DNA of 64,000 nt from assembly GCA_965218625.1 (NCBI GenBank), contig CBDCLG010000012.1, positions 124,001-188,000 on the forward strand, in the 5' to 3' direction. The notes below the pieces were generated by a model. It was not told the DNA's origin. It did not search any database and saw nothing but the letters and a program-made list of their open reading frames with translations. Shown here one piece after another: positions 9,051 through 19,805 of this stretch. The translations under genes were made by a program, and so were the position numbers. Positions within the stretch are counted from its first letter, which is position 1. Every line of letters starts with the position of its first letter. Source of the DNA: Bin5 sp965218625. Lineage in GTDB: Bacteria > Chloroflexota > Anaerolineae > Caldilineales > Caldilineaceae.

Positions 9051-10076
9051 ATGAAAGGTGTAGCGAAGTTGCGGGCGGGCGAGGGCGAGGTGGGTTTGTT
9101 GGAAGCACCCGAACCAACGGCGACTCCGGGCCATCTGGTTATCGAAGTGACGGCTGGTGGTCTGTGCGGCACGGACGTGCACATCTTCCACGACGAGTAT
9201 CCGAGCCGGCCGCCGGTTATACTCGGACATGAGGTGGCCGGAAAGGTCGTGGATGTAGGGGAGGGCGTCACGCGTTGCAGGAACGGCGACTCTGTGACAA
9301 GCGAGCCGTATTTTCGCTTGTGCGGCGTGTGCGCGTATTGCCGGGCCGGGATGCCGAATCATTGCGGGCAGCGTGCGTCGATAGGCAGTGGCGTACACGG
9401 GGCTTTTGCGCGCTACGTGCTGGTTCCGGAACGGTCGGTGCATCTTCTGCCACAGGGCGTTGACGAGTGGGCAGGCGCGCTGACCGAGCCGATGGCCTGC
9501 TGTGTGCATGCGCTGGAGAATACGAAGGTCGAGCCGGAGGATGTTGTGGTCGTTACCGGGCCGGGTGCGATCGGCCTGATGATGCTGCAGGTGATCAAGG
9601 CTGCAGGCGGGCAGGTGGTGATGATTGGAACGGAGACGGACGGGGCGCGGCTGGACCTGGCCTTGACGTTGGGCGCGGATGAGGCGCTCGCGGTCGGCAG
9701 TGACGATGTTCAGAAGGCAGTTTCGGCGCGCAGCGGCGGGCTCGGTGCGGACGTCGCATTTGAGTGTTCTGGCGCGGGCGCCGGGGCGCAGACGGCATTG
9801 GAGCTGTTGCGGCACCGGGGGCGATATGTGCAGGTGGGGCTCTTCGGCAGGCCGGTTACGTGGGACCTGGAGCAGGTTTGCGTCAAAGAGATACAGGTGC
9901 AGGGAACATTTGCCACCGTCTCCAGCTCGTGGCGCAAAGCGCTGGCCCTCATGCGCTCCGGCCTTGTCCGGACCGGGCCGCTTATCAGCCACCGGCTGCC
10001 ACTGTCGGACTGGCAACTGGCCTTTGAGCTATTCGAGCGCCGCGAAGGCGTCAAGCTCGTGTTCGCGCCGGCATAG
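9051..10076 (+). CDS. Zinc-dependent medium-chain alcohol/polyol dehydrogenase
   Basis: This protein of about 341 residues is of the sorbitol/threonine dehydrogenase type. GGLCGTDVHIFHDEYP carries the catalytic zinc Cys and GHEVAGKVVDVGEG the His-Glu pair. The structural zinc lobe is CGVCAYCRAGMPNHCG (four Cys). The NAD(P)-binding GPGAIGLMMLQVIKAAGG follows. ATG 9051 matches the family N-terminus (MKGVAKLR). It probably oxidises a secondary alcohol of a sugar or polyol. It follows the dioxygenase closely, so co-transcription is likely. Confidence 0.9.
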   Translation: MKGVAKLRAGEGEVGLLEAPEPTATPGHLVIEVTAGGLCGTDVHIFHDEYPSRPPVILGHEVAGKVVDVGEGVTRCRNGDSVTSEPYFRLCGVCAYCRAGMPNHCGQRASIGSGVHGAFARYVLVPERSVHLLPQGVDEWAGALTEPMACCVHALENTKVEPEDVVVVTGPGAIGLMMLQVIKAAGGQVVMIGTETDGARLDLALTLGADEALAVGSDDVQKAVSARSGGLGADVAFECSGAGAGAQTALELLRHRGRYVQVGLFGRPVTWDLEQVCVKEIQVQGTFATVSSSWRKALALMRSGLVRTGPLISHRLPLSDWQLAFELFERREGVKLVFAPA

Positions 10077-10880
10077 CGGCGCGCGCACGTTGGGGCTGAG
10101 CGAACCTGGCATCCGAAAAGTGACCTCTGGCCCAGACTCAGTTGGTCGAGCAGACTTCTTCCGCGTGCTGTCGTGCGCCAATGCTTCAGAGTTGAAGCAT
10201 ATTCGTTGACCTAGACAGCTTCCCCAATGAAAATCAGAGTTTCTGCCTAACAGCCGGACCTGCGGATCGCGCATGAATCAGGCTGTCCCTCTTCTGATTG
10301 TCCGTCGTATGAAAAGGGCCCCTATCAAAAACCAAAGGTGAACAACGAGAATTTACCAAAAAAATTGAAATCGTGTGCAAAAGTCAGCGGCGCGAGCTAT
10401 AGTCGAACCGGGACCGGCGCTATTCGCTCAAAAAGCAAGAGCCCTGAAACCGTGCTACGCTATCATCATCATGACAATCCAACCGAGGGATCGGGCCAGG
10501 ATCGCGCCCATTTCCGCCACTTCCGGCATCGGACAATCGTTCCAGAATAAAAGTGAAAATCGTCGATATTGGTCGACTTGGGGCGACATAAGACGACTTA
10601 TCGCGTCAAATCGAGAGGACCTCGATCCCATTAGAAATAGGCGCCGGACAACCGCGATGCCAGTATCACAAACACCCAAATTGTGCGACCAGCCGCCACG
10701 CGAACCAGGATCGATCTGTGAGGTCGGGAAAATCGGAACTCTCGGTTTCATTAGGGGACAAAGATAGATCCCTATTGAGACCCCGACGTCGCGGAAAGGG
10801 GGGACAGAGGAATCACGGGCAGTCCGGCCGCACGCTCGTCGTGAAGATATTCTTGGAACCATTTGGGAAACAGTTTAGGT
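10077..10880. other. Gene-poor stretch
   Basis: About 800 bases between the alcohol dehydrogenase and the LysM gene. Several short open frames exist on both strands, the longest about 135 codons. None has a convincing start signal or recognisable protein, and composition is more AT-rich than the genes around it. I saw no tRNA or terminator in it. Confidence 0.5.
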
Positions 10881-11963
10881 ATGAGTCAGAGTGTACGATC
10901 AACGATTCCGGCCGGCCCCCGCTGTCCCAACTGTGGATCGCGTGTGGCCCAAGAGGCTGAATCCTGCTACTTCTGCGGTCAAGAACTGACGGGAATTACC
11001 CGGAGAAGGCCGGCGCGTCTCATGTTGCGGGACGCGACGCTGGTGCTCGTCTTGCTGGTTGTGGTGATTGGATGGTGGCAGCTTGGCAGGCAGGGCGAAG
11101 AAAACGGTCAGTTAACTGAGGCCCAGAGTTCCCTTGTGCCGGAAGAGGGCGTCGACTCCGTTTCAACGGCCAACGGCGAGGAGGATCCTGTAGCCGAGCC
11201 GTTGATTCAACGCCATACGGTGCAGAGAGGAGAGACGCTTCTCGGCATTGCCGCCAGGTACGGTGTAACCGTGGCGGACGTGCAGTCGGCAAACAGTTTG
11301 GAGGGCACTCAGATCCGGGCGGGAGAGGTGCTCCTCATACCGATTCCGCTGTCGATTTCGGAGAACGGAGTCGACGAAGGCGGGTCGACGATATCTACGA
11401 TCTTCAATTATACGGTCAAGCCGGGAGACACGCTGATATCGATTGCCGTGAGACTCGGCACAAACGTGGCCGCCATCCAAGATGCAAACAGTTTAGGCGC
11501 GGACGGGCTCATCCGGCCCGAGCAGGTTCTCCTGGTTCCAGTGTCCGGTGTGCCTGCTACCGTATTGACGGTAGGCGCGCCGCGGGCCGCGCGCGCAGGG
11601 GGTGACCTGACGTACGATGCGCCTCAATTGCTGGGGCCGCATGACGGCGAAAGCATTGCGCGCGCTGACGTTGTCCTGTTCCGCTGGTTGAGCGGAGGCC
11701 TTCTGGAGGAAAATGAATGGTACGTTCTGTACACCTGGCCGCTGGAAGGGTTGTTCGAGCTGCCGCCGCCGGTATGGACAAAGTCGACCAGTTTTCGGCT
11801 GTCGAATCAGTGGGCGCCACCGCCGGACCGCGAGGTCACATACAGGTGGCAGATCTCCGTTGCGCGTGTGCTGGCCGGCGACGGAGGAGAAAGGATTGTT
11901 GAGACCGCGGGCGTACCCAGTGACGTGAGGAGTTTTGTCTGGTCCGGGCGGGAAGATCAGTAG
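10881..11963 (+). CDS. Membrane-anchored double-LysM protein with zinc ribbon
   Basis: This protein of about 360 residues has a short N-terminal zinc ribbon (CPNCGS and CYFCGQ, two C-x2-C pairs), then a membrane segment (ATLVLVLLVVVIGWW), a linker, and two LysM repeats. The repeats begin HTVQRGETLLGIAARYG and YTVKPGDTLISIAVRLG, each ending in a LLxP strand. A C-terminal domain of about 130 residues is unrecognised. The zinc ribbon would be cytoplasmic and the LysM domains outside, where they could bind peptidoglycan or glycans. A TTG start at 10863 is also possible; neither has a strong ribosome-binding site. Confidence 0.82.
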   Translation: MSQSVRSTIPAGPRCPNCGSRVAQEAESCYFCGQELTGITRRRPARLMLRDATLVLVLLVVVIGWWQLGRQGEENGQLTEAQSSLVPEEGVDSVSTANGEEDPVAEPLIQRHTVQRGETLLGIAARYGVTVADVQSANSLEGTQIRAGEVLLIPIPLSISENGVDEGGSTISTIFNYTVKPGDTLISIAVRLGTNVAAIQDANSLGADGLIRPEQVLLVPVSGVPATVLTVGAPRAARAGGDLTYDAPQLLGPHDGESIARADVVLFRWLSGGLLEENEWYVLYTWPLEGLFELPPPVWTKSTSFRLSNQWAPPPDREVTYRWQISVARVLAGDGGERIVETAGVPSDVRSFVWSGREDQ

Positions 11964-12079
11964 TGCCATCGCCGGACTCGATTGGCGCGGGCCGGACTGT
12001 GCGAGCAAAGTGGGCAATTTGGGAGCGAAAGTCGACCAGAAGCGAAGCGCACGGCGAAGGCATTTTCTCTTGATGGAGA

Positions 12080-12108
12080 TTGCTATTTCGGTGCGCCGGT
12101 TGTATAGT
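12080..12108 (+). promoter_or_regulatory. Probable sigma70 promoter
   Basis: TTGCTA (12080-12085) and TATAGT (12103-12108) are 17 bases apart, about 145 bases before the sugar isomerase gene at 12254. It would drive the isomerase/oxidoreductase pair. Confidence 0.5.
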
Positions 12109-12253
12109 GATCCAGTTTTCGATGCCCCTCAGCCTGGATCGATGTATGGCGGCGAGCTGCCAGTTGACCGGTGGGGCAAATTGGTTCGCGGGCTATTCGC
12201 AGCGAACCTGTCAGCAGTAGCCAAACATATTGCCACATGGCAGGGAGGAATTC

Positions 12254-13252
<999 letters not shown>

Positions 13253-13304
13253 AAGCTGAAGATCAGAACATGCAAGAGAGCAAGAACGGGAGAGAAACTG
13301 AATT

Positions 13305-14504
13305 ATGAGTGAAGGATCCGGTTTCACGTCGATGGCCGGGGCGCGGGCAGAAGGCGATGCCCCGGAGATCGGTGTCGGGATGCTGGGTTATGCCTTTATG
13401 GGAAAGGCTCACAGCCATGCGATGCTGAACATCGCACACATGATGTATCCGCCGCCGGCTGTTCCACGCCTGGTGGGTATTGCGGGTCGCGACGAGCAGG
13501 CGGTCGCGGAGGCCGCAAGGCGCTACGGGTATTCCGGTTACTACACCGACTGGCGTGCGATGCTGGACAATGACGACATCCAGCTCTTCGACAATGGCGG
13601 ACCGAATGATACACACGCGGAGCCGTGCATTGTTGCCGCGGAACGCGGCAAGCATATTCTGTGTGAGAAGCCGCTGGCACGCACCGCGGATGAGGCGCAG
13701 GCGATGCTGGAGGCGGTCCAGAAGGCGGGCGTGAAGCACATGGTTGGCTTCAATTACCGCTTTGTGCCGGCGATCCGACAGATTCGCAAGCTGGTTGATT
13801 CAGGGTTGTTGGGGCAGATCTACCACTTCCGCGCGGTCTATCTGCAGGAGTGGGTGATGGGCCACTACGATCTGCCGATGATCTGGCGGTTGCAGAAGTC
13901 AGCCGCCGGCAGCGGTGCGCTGGGTGATTTGGGCGCCCACATCATAGACCTGGGGCGCTATCTTGTAGGCGAGGTGAAGAGTGTGGCCGGCGCGACGCGC
14001 ACCTTCATCGAAGAGCGTCCGCAGGATGACGGGACGATGGGCAAGGTGGATGTAGATGACGCTTTCGCGGCGCTGCTTGAGTTCGACAACGGCGCGCTCG
14101 GAACGGTCGAGTCCAGCCGTTTCGCGGCGGGACGCAAGAACGGTCTGCGACTCGAAATCAATGCCGAAAAGGCTAGCATCGTCTTCAACCTGGAACGGCT
14201 GAATGAGCTGGAGATATTCTGGGTGGGCGACGAGCCGGAGGAGGCGCAGGGATTCCGCAATGTGCTGGTGTCTGAGCCGTCGCATCCCTGGTGGGAGAAC
14301 TGGTGGCCGCAGGGGCATATCATAGGCTGGGAGCACACCTTTGTGCATGAGATCACGCACATGCTGGACTGTATCGTCAACGACAGTGCCGTTTCGCCGA
14401 TAGGGGCGGACTTTGTGGATGGATACCGCAACGCTGTGATCTGCGATGCGATTTTGGAGGCGGCCGCGAGCAGGCGGCAGGTAGACTGTGTATACGCCGC
14501 GTAG
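13305..14504 (+). CDS. Gfo/Idh/MocA family oxidoreductase
   Basis: This 399-residue NAD(P)-dependent sugar or cyclitol dehydrogenase has an N-terminal Rossmann motif near residue 25 (VGMLGYAFMGKAHSHAML), then NGGPNDTHAEPC and the EKPLA motif (ILCEKPLARTADEA). A C-terminal alpha/beta domain includes GSGALGDLGAHIIDLGRYL, where the His is the usual catalytic residue. It likely works with the isomerase-like protein encoded immediately upstream. An inverted repeat without a T tract (about 14533-14571) follows the gene. Confidence 0.9.
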   Translation: MSEGSGFTSMAGARAEGDAPEIGVGMLGYAFMGKAHSHAMLNIAHMMYPPPAVPRLVGIAGRDEQAVAEAARRYGYSGYYTDWRAMLDNDDIQLFDNGGPNDTHAEPCIVAAERGKHILCEKPLARTADEAQAMLEAVQKAGVKHMVGFNYRFVPAIRQIRKLVDSGLLGQIYHFRAVYLQEWVMGHYDLPMIWRLQKSAAGSGALGDLGAHIIDLGRYLVGEVKSVAGATRTFIEERPQDDGTMGKVDVDDAFAALLEFDNGALGTVESSRFAAGRKNGLRLEINAEKASIVFNLERLNELEIFWVGDEPEEAQGFRNVLVSEPSHPWWENWWPQGHIIGWEHTFVHEITHMLDCIVNDSAVSPIGADFVDGYRNAVICDAILEAAASRRQVDCVYAA

Positions 14505-14855
14505 AACCAGATTTACGTAGACGACCGACCGGGGCGGCTTGCGAGCCAATTCACTGCCCGCAGGCCGCCCTCAAACGCTCCTACTTCGATTTACTACGCT
14601 CCTTGCCGGGCGAACTACATCAACGAGTGAACTTGCCTGACGAGATCACATGGTGGCAAGCCCGCCTCTCCTTACCTGCAGCGCGCAGGCAGCGCATTGA
14701 AATCGACGCCGCTATTTTCTCGCCCTTTGGAGATGTTTTGTGCGGATGCAGCGGCTTTTGCAGTCCGGCAAGAACTGACCCAGGGTTGTCAAAAGAGCTT
14801 TCCGCTATGCACGCGGCCGAAAGCGCGATGGACAACGTAAAGACGGACTCCGACC
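14505..14855. other. Intergenic stretch with a GC-rich inverted repeat
   Basis: Around 14533-14571, GGGCGGC and GCCGCCC arms can pair with further matches inside. With no T run it is at best a weak terminator. A short open frame (14603-14866) overlaps the next gene start and looks spurious. Confidence 0.4.
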
Positions 14856-15962
14856 ATGAAGATTGAACGAATCGAACTTCGCCGCATCCATATGCCTTAT
14901 GTGCGCCCGTTTGAGACGAGCGGCTGGCGCCACGAAGGCAGCGACGCGGTGATCGTGCGGGTAGACGCAGGGGGCGCGACGGGCTGGGGCGAGTCTCCTG
15001 TCAACGACGGCCCCTGGTACAACGAGGAGACGTTCCACACCGCGTTGATCATGCAACGCGAGTTTCTTGCTCCGATGCTATTGGAAGCAGAAATCGACGA
15101 ACCCGGGGACGTGCGAGGCGTCTTTAGGCGTGTGCGCGCCAACCGGATGGCAAAAGCGGGGCTGGAGTTCGCGGTCTGGGATCTCTTTGCGCGCGCGCAG
15201 GGCGTCTCGCTGGCAAAGTTGCTGGGAGGGACGCGTGCGGAGGTTGCAGTCGGGGTGAGCGTACCGATTCACGCGAGCGTCGATGCGCTGATGGAGACGG
15301 TGGAAGGCTACCTGGCGGACGGCTACGGACGGGTCAAGCTGAAGATCAAACCGGGCTGGGACATCGAGCCGACGCGGGCGGTGCGCGAACGCTGGCCGGA
15401 CCTGTTGCTGCAGGTGGACGGCAACAGCATCTACCGCCTCGGGGACGCGGAGCATTTGCGGCAGCTGGATGCGTTCGATCTATTGCTCAACGAACAGCCG
15501 CTCGACCACGACGATATATTCGATCACGCCAAGCTGGCGAGGCTGATCGAAACGCCTGTCTGCCTGGATGAGAGCATTGTTTCGCCGGACCACGCGCGTT
15601 GGGCGTTGGAGCTGGATGCGTGCGGCGTGATCAACGTCAAGCCGTCACGCATTGGCGGCCTGGCAGATTCGGTATCGATCCACGATATGTGCCGGGATGC
15701 AGGGATTCCCGTATGGCACGGAGGGATGCTGGAGACAGGAATTGGGCGAGCTATAAGCGTAGCGCTGGCAAGCTTGCCCAACTTCAGTCTGCCGGGAGAC
15801 ATCAGCGCAAACGACCGCTATTTTGCCAGGGACATCGTCACGAATCCGTTCAAATTGAACGAAAACAGCACGCTGACAGTCCCGGCCGGCCCGGGGCACG
15901 GCGCACAGGTGGACGAGGCCTATCTGGACGAGGTGACGGTGGAGAAAATCTGTCTGCGGTAG
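14856..15962 (+). CDS. menC: o-Succinylbenzoate synthase / N-acylamino acid racemase-type enolase superfamily enzyme
   Basis: This 368-residue MLE-subgroup enzyme has the N-terminal capping domain followed by a barrel with KLKIKPGWD (the K-x-K acid/base), metal ligands in LLQVDGNSIY, LNEQPLDHDD and CLDESIVSPD, and a distal Lys in GVINVKPSRIGG. GGMLETGIGRAISVALASL is typical of the OSBS/NAAAR group. In menaquinone synthesis it dehydrates SHCHC to o-succinylbenzoate; members of this group often racemise N-acyl amino acids instead. No other men gene is near, so the physiological reaction stays open. Confidence 0.82.
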   Translation: MKIERIELRRIHMPYVRPFETSGWRHEGSDAVIVRVDAGGATGWGESPVNDGPWYNEETFHTALIMQREFLAPMLLEAEIDEPGDVRGVFRRVRANRMAKAGLEFAVWDLFARAQGVSLAKLLGGTRAEVAVGVSVPIHASVDALMETVEGYLADGYGRVKLKIKPGWDIEPTRAVRERWPDLLLQVDGNSIYRLGDAEHLRQLDAFDLLLNEQPLDHDDIFDHAKLARLIETPVCLDESIVSPDHARWALELDACGVINVKPSRIGGLADSVSIHDMCRDAGIPVWHGGMLETGIGRAISVALASLPNFSLPGDISANDRYFARDIVTNPFKLNENSTLTVPAGPGHGAQVDEAYLDEVTVEKICLR

Positions 15963-16043
15963 AACGGCCGTGGCTAAAGGATGGCGGCGTGTAATGCGGG
16001 TTTGAACCCGCTTTTGTGAAGCGGGCGGCCGGGGAGCGGGACA

Positions 16044-16814
16044 ATGGCGAAGAAACGGGGCAAGCCTTCATTTGTTGGGATCGACCTGGCCTGGAGCGAA
16101 CGCAATCCATCGGGCGCGGCGGTCATCCGGGACGGGCGGCTGGTCGCGCATACGGGGAGCCTTCGCAGGACGGCCGAAATCGTCGACTTTGTAGGGGCCC
16201 ATCTCTCGCGGCGCAACGGGTCGATTGTAGCGGTCGACGCGCCGCTGCGCGTGCCGAACGAGACGGGCAGCCGGGCGTGCGATCGGGCGCTTACGGCGGA
16301 GTGGCGGCGATACCATGCCGGAGCGTATCCGGCCAACCGGAAGCTGCTGGCCCGCGACGGCATTGTGCGGGGGGAGGCGTTGACAGCGGCGCTGATGGAA
16401 CGCTTCAAGTTCATCGAGACTGATGTCATTCCGCGGCGAACGATGGCGCGGCTGGTGTGCGAGGTCTATCCCCATCCGGCGCTGGTAAGCCTGTTTGGGC
16501 TGGACAGCATCCTGCGGTACAAGCGCGGTCGGGGGCGCAGTTACGAGGAACGCTGGCCGGAGTATGAACGCTATCGGTCGTTATTGCGCGGCCTGCGCAA
16601 GGCCGATCCGCCGCTGCGGAGGACCCGCCGCTTTCTCCAGAAGGCTGAAGTTACCGGCATGCGCGGCGCGGCGTTGCAGGAATATGAGGATGCGCTCGAT
16701 GCGGTGACCTGCGCCTATGTCGCGTCCTATCTGTGGCGGCACGGGCCGGGTGCGGTCAAGCGATATGGTTCTCTGGAGGAAGGGCACATACTGGTGCCGG
16801 TGCCGAAGAAGTGA
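16044..16814 (+). CDS. DUF429 family protein
   Basis: This 256-residue protein has the DUF429 pattern, a predicted RNase H-fold family of unknown function. FVGIDLAWSERNPSGAAV gives the first acidic residue, IVAVDAPLRVPN the second, and RACDRALTAEWRRYHAGAYPAN is the conserved block. CEVYPHPALVSLFGL and YEDALDAVTCAYVASYLW near the C-terminus also match. It stands alone between menC and the convergent glnS gene, so context gives no functional hint. Confidence 0.82.
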   Translation: MAKKRGKPSFVGIDLAWSERNPSGAAVIRDGRLVAHTGSLRRTAEIVDFVGAHLSRRNGSIVAVDAPLRVPNETGSRACDRALTAEWRRYHAGAYPANRKLLARDGIVRGEALTAALMERFKFIETDVIPRRTMARLVCEVYPHPALVSLFGLDSILRYKRGRGRSYEERWPEYERYRSLLRGLRKADPPLRRTRRFLQKAEVTGMRGAALQEYEDALDAVTCAYVASYLWRHGPGAVKRYGSLEEGHILVPVPKK

Positions 16815-16908
16815 GCGAGAGGCAGCCGGATCGCGCGTTGCGTTCCCAAGTCTACACTGAACCGTTACCCAGATAACAACAGAAACTCCACTCTTGACGG
16901 GACAGGAT

Positions 16909-18618
16909 TCAGCGCCGGCCCTGACCTTTGCGGCGCGTCTGGGACTGAATCCGCGCCCAGGTGTCGCGCAGTGTAATGGTGCGGTTGAAGACGAGGTGGT
17001 CGTCGGCGCTGTCCGGGTCGAGGCAGAAGTAGCCTTTGCGCTCGAACTGCACGGTCTGGCCGATGGCGAGTTCGCGTACGCTCGGTTCCAGTTGGGCGTC
17101 GTTCAGTACGGACAGTGAGTTGGGGGAGAGGCTGGCCATGAAATCCTGGCCTTCGGGTACGTCGAACGGGTCTTCGACGTTGAAGAGGCGGTCGTAGAGG
17201 CGCACTTCGGCGGGAACGGCATGGTCGGCGCTGACCCAGTGGATGGTGCCGCGCACTTTGCGCCCATCGGGCGCGTAGCCGCCCCTGGTTTCCGGGTCGT
17301 AAGAGCAGTGGAGCGCGACGGCTTCGCCCAGTTCATTCCTGATGACTTCCTCGCAGCGGATGAAGTAGCCCCAACGGAGACGAACTTCGCGGCCCGGCGC
17401 GAGGCGGAAAAACTTGCGCGGCGGGTCCTCCATAAAATCATCCCGCTCGATCAGCAGATTGCGGCTGAAGGGGATAAGGCGACTGCCGGCGTTTTCGTCC
17501 TCCGGGTTATTGACCGCCTCCACCCATTCGGTCTCGCCTTCGGGGTAGTTGGTAATCACGACGGGCAACGGGTCGAGGACGCCCATCACGCGCATTGCCG
17601 TGCGGTTCAGCTCCTGTCGGATGAAGTGTTCAAGCAGCTCGATTTCGACGGTGCTGTTGGTGCGGGCGACGCCGACATGCTCGCAGAGGTCGCGCAGCGC
17701 TTTGGGAGGAACGCCGCGGCGGCGCTGACCGGCCAGGGTGGGCATGCGTGGGTCGTCCCAGCCTGAAACGCGGCCCTCCTCCACCAGGCGCATGAGGCGG
17801 CGTTTGCTGATTACTGTGTAGGTGAACTCGAGCCTGGCGAATTCGATCTGCCGTGGATGGTAGACACCAAGCGCGTCCAGGTACCAGTCGTAGAGCGGGC
17901 GATGGTTCAGGTATTCGAGCGAGCAGAGCGAATGGGTGACGCCTTCGATGGAGTCGGACTGTCCGTGGGCCCAGTCGTACATGGGATAGATGCACCATTC
18001 GTCGCCGGTGCGCTGGTGGTGCGCGTGGCGGATGCGGTACATCACGGGATCGCGCAGGTTGACATTGGGCGAACTCATGTCGATCTTGGCGCGCAGTACC
18101 CTAGCGCCGTCGGGAAACTCTCCGGCTTTCATGCGCTTGAACAGGTCCAGATTCTCTTCGACGGGGCGGTTGCGGTAGGGGCTCTCCTTCCCCGGTTCGG
18201 TGAGCGTACCGCGGTAGGCGCGTATCTCCTCCTGGCTGAGATCGTCCACGTAGGCGTGACCCGATTCAATCAGCTGCAGCGCCCATTCGTAGAGCTGGCC
18301 GAAGTAGTCCGAGGTATAGAGGACGCTGGCCGGTTCGTAGCCGAGCCAGCGGATATCGGCAATCTGGGCGTCGACAAACTCCTGCTCCTCTTTGAGCGGG
18401 TTGGTGTCGTCGAAACGCAGGTTGCAGAGGCCGCCGAACTCCGCCGCCACCTCGAAGTTCAGACCGATCGCCTTGGGATGGCCGATATGCAGATAGCCGT
18501 TCGGCTCGGGGGGAAAACGGGTCTGGAATCTTCCGTCAAAGCGGCCGTTGCTCAGATCTTCGGCAATCGCTTCGCGAATAAAGTCGCGTGCCGTCGTCGT
18601 GACGTCGGAATCGCTCAT
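16909..18618 (-). CDS. glnS: Glutaminyl-tRNA synthetase
   Basis: This 569-residue class I synthetase charges tRNA-Gln directly. The HIGH element is in FPPEPNGYLHIGHPKAIGLNF and the KMSKS equivalent in VISKRRLMRLVEEG. RFDDTNPLKEEQEFVDAQIADIRWLGYEP and YVDDLSQEEIRAYRGTLTEPG are GlnRS-specific rather than GluRS-like. The C-terminal anticodon-binding beta-barrels are complete, ending near DTWARIQSQ. Its presence means the host does not rely only on the GatCAB route. A promoter with 17-base spacing lies upstream. Confidence 0.95.
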   Translation of the reverse strand: MSDSDVTTTARDFIREAIAEDLSNGRFDGRFQTRFPPEPNGYLHIGHPKAIGLNFEVAAEFGGLCNLRFDDTNPLKEEQEFVDAQIADIRWLGYEPASVLYTSDYFGQLYEWALQLIESGHAYVDDLSQEEIRAYRGTLTEPGKESPYRNRPVEENLDLFKRMKAGEFPDGARVLRAKIDMSSPNVNLRDPVMYRIRHAHHQRTGDEWCIYPMYDWAHGQSDSIEGVTHSLCSLEYLNHRPLYDWYLDALGVYHPRQIEFARLEFTYTVISKRRLMRLVEEGRVSGWDDPRMPTLAGQRRRGVPPKALRDLCEHVGVARTNSTVEIELLEHFIRQELNRTAMRVMGVLDPLPVVITNYPEGETEWVEAVNNPEDENAGSRLIPFSRNLLIERDDFMEDPPRKFFRLAPGREVRLRWGYFIRCEEVIRNELGEAVALHCSYDPETRGGYAPDGRKVRGTIHWVSADHAVPAEVRLYDRLFNVEDPFDVPEGQDFMASLSPNSLSVLNDAQLEPSVRELAIGQTVQFERKGYFCLDPDSADDHLVFNRTITLRDTWARIQSQTRRKGQGRR

Positions 18619-18712
18619 TTGATCTCCCTGGAATCGCGGGTTGCGGCCGACAATGCCTGGACCTGTACGAAGAGTCCATCCTCGGTTTGAATGCGCGATT
18701 CACAGCACAGCC

Positions 18713-18741
18713 AATATACAATCCTTCAGCGCGCCGGGCAA
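18713..18741 (-). promoter_or_regulatory. Probable sigma70 promoter of glnS
   Basis: Read on the minus strand, TTGCCC (18741-18736) and TATATT (18718-18713) are 17 bases apart, about 95 bases before the glnS ATG. Confidence 0.55.
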
Positions 18742-18809
18742 GAAAATGCACAGGGAAGGTTGAGCGCCGGAGAGTGGCACGGCTTGTCCGCCGGCTGCCG
18801 GCTGCGCGG

Positions 18810-19655
18810 TCAAACGCCGCTGGTTGCGGAGAAACCGCCGTCGACGGGCACGACGATGCCGGTGACGAAACTTGATGCGTCGCTGGCAAGCCAGAGCGCG
18901 GCGCCGACCAGTTCATCCGGCTCGCCGAAGCGTCCCAGGGGCGTATGATCGACAATCTGCTGACCGCGTTCGGTCAGAGGAAGATTTCCGTGGGCGTCGG
19001 GGGCGGCATCTGTGTTCAGGAGGAGTGCGCGGTTCTGCTCGCCGATGAAGAAGCCGGGCGCGATGGCGTTGACGCGCAGGCCGGGGCCGTGTTTTTCGGC
19101 AAGGTCGACGGCCAGCCAGCGGGTGAGGTTGTCGACGGCCGCCTTGGCCGCGGAGTAGCCCATTACGCGGGTGAGCACCTTTTGCGAGGCCATCGAGGAG
19201 ATGTTGATGATGGATCCGCTGCCCTGCCTGGTCATCGGCTCACCGAAGACCTGGATAGGCAATACCGTACCGGTGAAGTTGAGGCCGACAACGCCCTCGA
19301 GGGCGTCACGGGGAACGTCGAAGAAAGTAAGATCGCCGAAAACGGTGGCGTCGGGGCGGTTGCCGCCGGCGGAGTTGATCAGCACGTCGACTCTTCCCCA
19401 ATTGTCGAGCAACGTATGCCGCGCCGCGTGCAGGCTCTCTTCGTCGAGAACGTCGGCCGGCAGGGGCATGGCGACGTGTCCGGCGGCTTCAATTTCGTTT
19501 GCCACCTCCTGCGCCCTTTGCGCCCGCCGCCCGAGTACGGCGACGCGGGCGCCGGCCGCGGCAAGGCCGCGGGCCATCGCCCCTCCCAGGACCCCGGTGC
19601 CGCCGGTAACGACGGCAACTTTTCCTTCGAGTGAGAATTTTTCCCAGATGCTCAT
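18810..19655 (-). CDS. SDR oxidoreductase, D-mannonate oxidoreductase (fructuronate reductase)-like
   Basis: This 281-residue classical SDR has cofactor motif VVTGGTGVLGGAMARGL, NSAGG, the active site with Ser in NISSMASQK and Y-x3-K in MGYSAAKAAVDN, and the tail FVTGIVVPVDGGFSATSGV. The long NRPDATVFGD / DVPRDALEGVVGLNFTGTVLP region is seen in SDR-type mannonate oxidoreductases such as B. subtilis YjmF. The divergent neighbour uxaC supports a role in reducing fructuronate or tagaturonate. The assignment leans on both similarity and context. Confidence 0.82.
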   Translation of the reverse strand: MSIWEKFSLEGKVAVVTGGTGVLGGAMARGLAAAGARVAVLGRRAQRAQEVANEIEAAGHVAMPLPADVLDEESLHAARHTLLDNWGRVDVLINSAGGNRPDATVFGDLTFFDVPRDALEGVVGLNFTGTVLPIQVFGEPMTRQGSGSIINISSMASQKVLTRVMGYSAAKAAVDNLTRWLAVDLAEKHGPGLRVNAIAPGFFIGEQNRALLLNTDAAPDAHGNLPLTERGQQIVDHTPLGRFGEPDELVGAALWLASDASSFVTGIVVPVDGGFSATSGV

Positions 19656-19805
19656 GGCCTACTCCTAGCTTCGCGAAGTGCGGCAAGGAGCGATCTTCCT
19701 CCCGGCCTGTCCTCGCCACCTGCGGTTGGATTGGACTATAATCGGCAAACACAGTCACTAGCGTTATTGAATCACAGTTCAGAGCAGGAGCGAAAGGAAA
19801 TCTTT

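Noticed and set aside
17857..18690. 277-codon plus-strand open frame
   Set aside because: Antisense to glnS.
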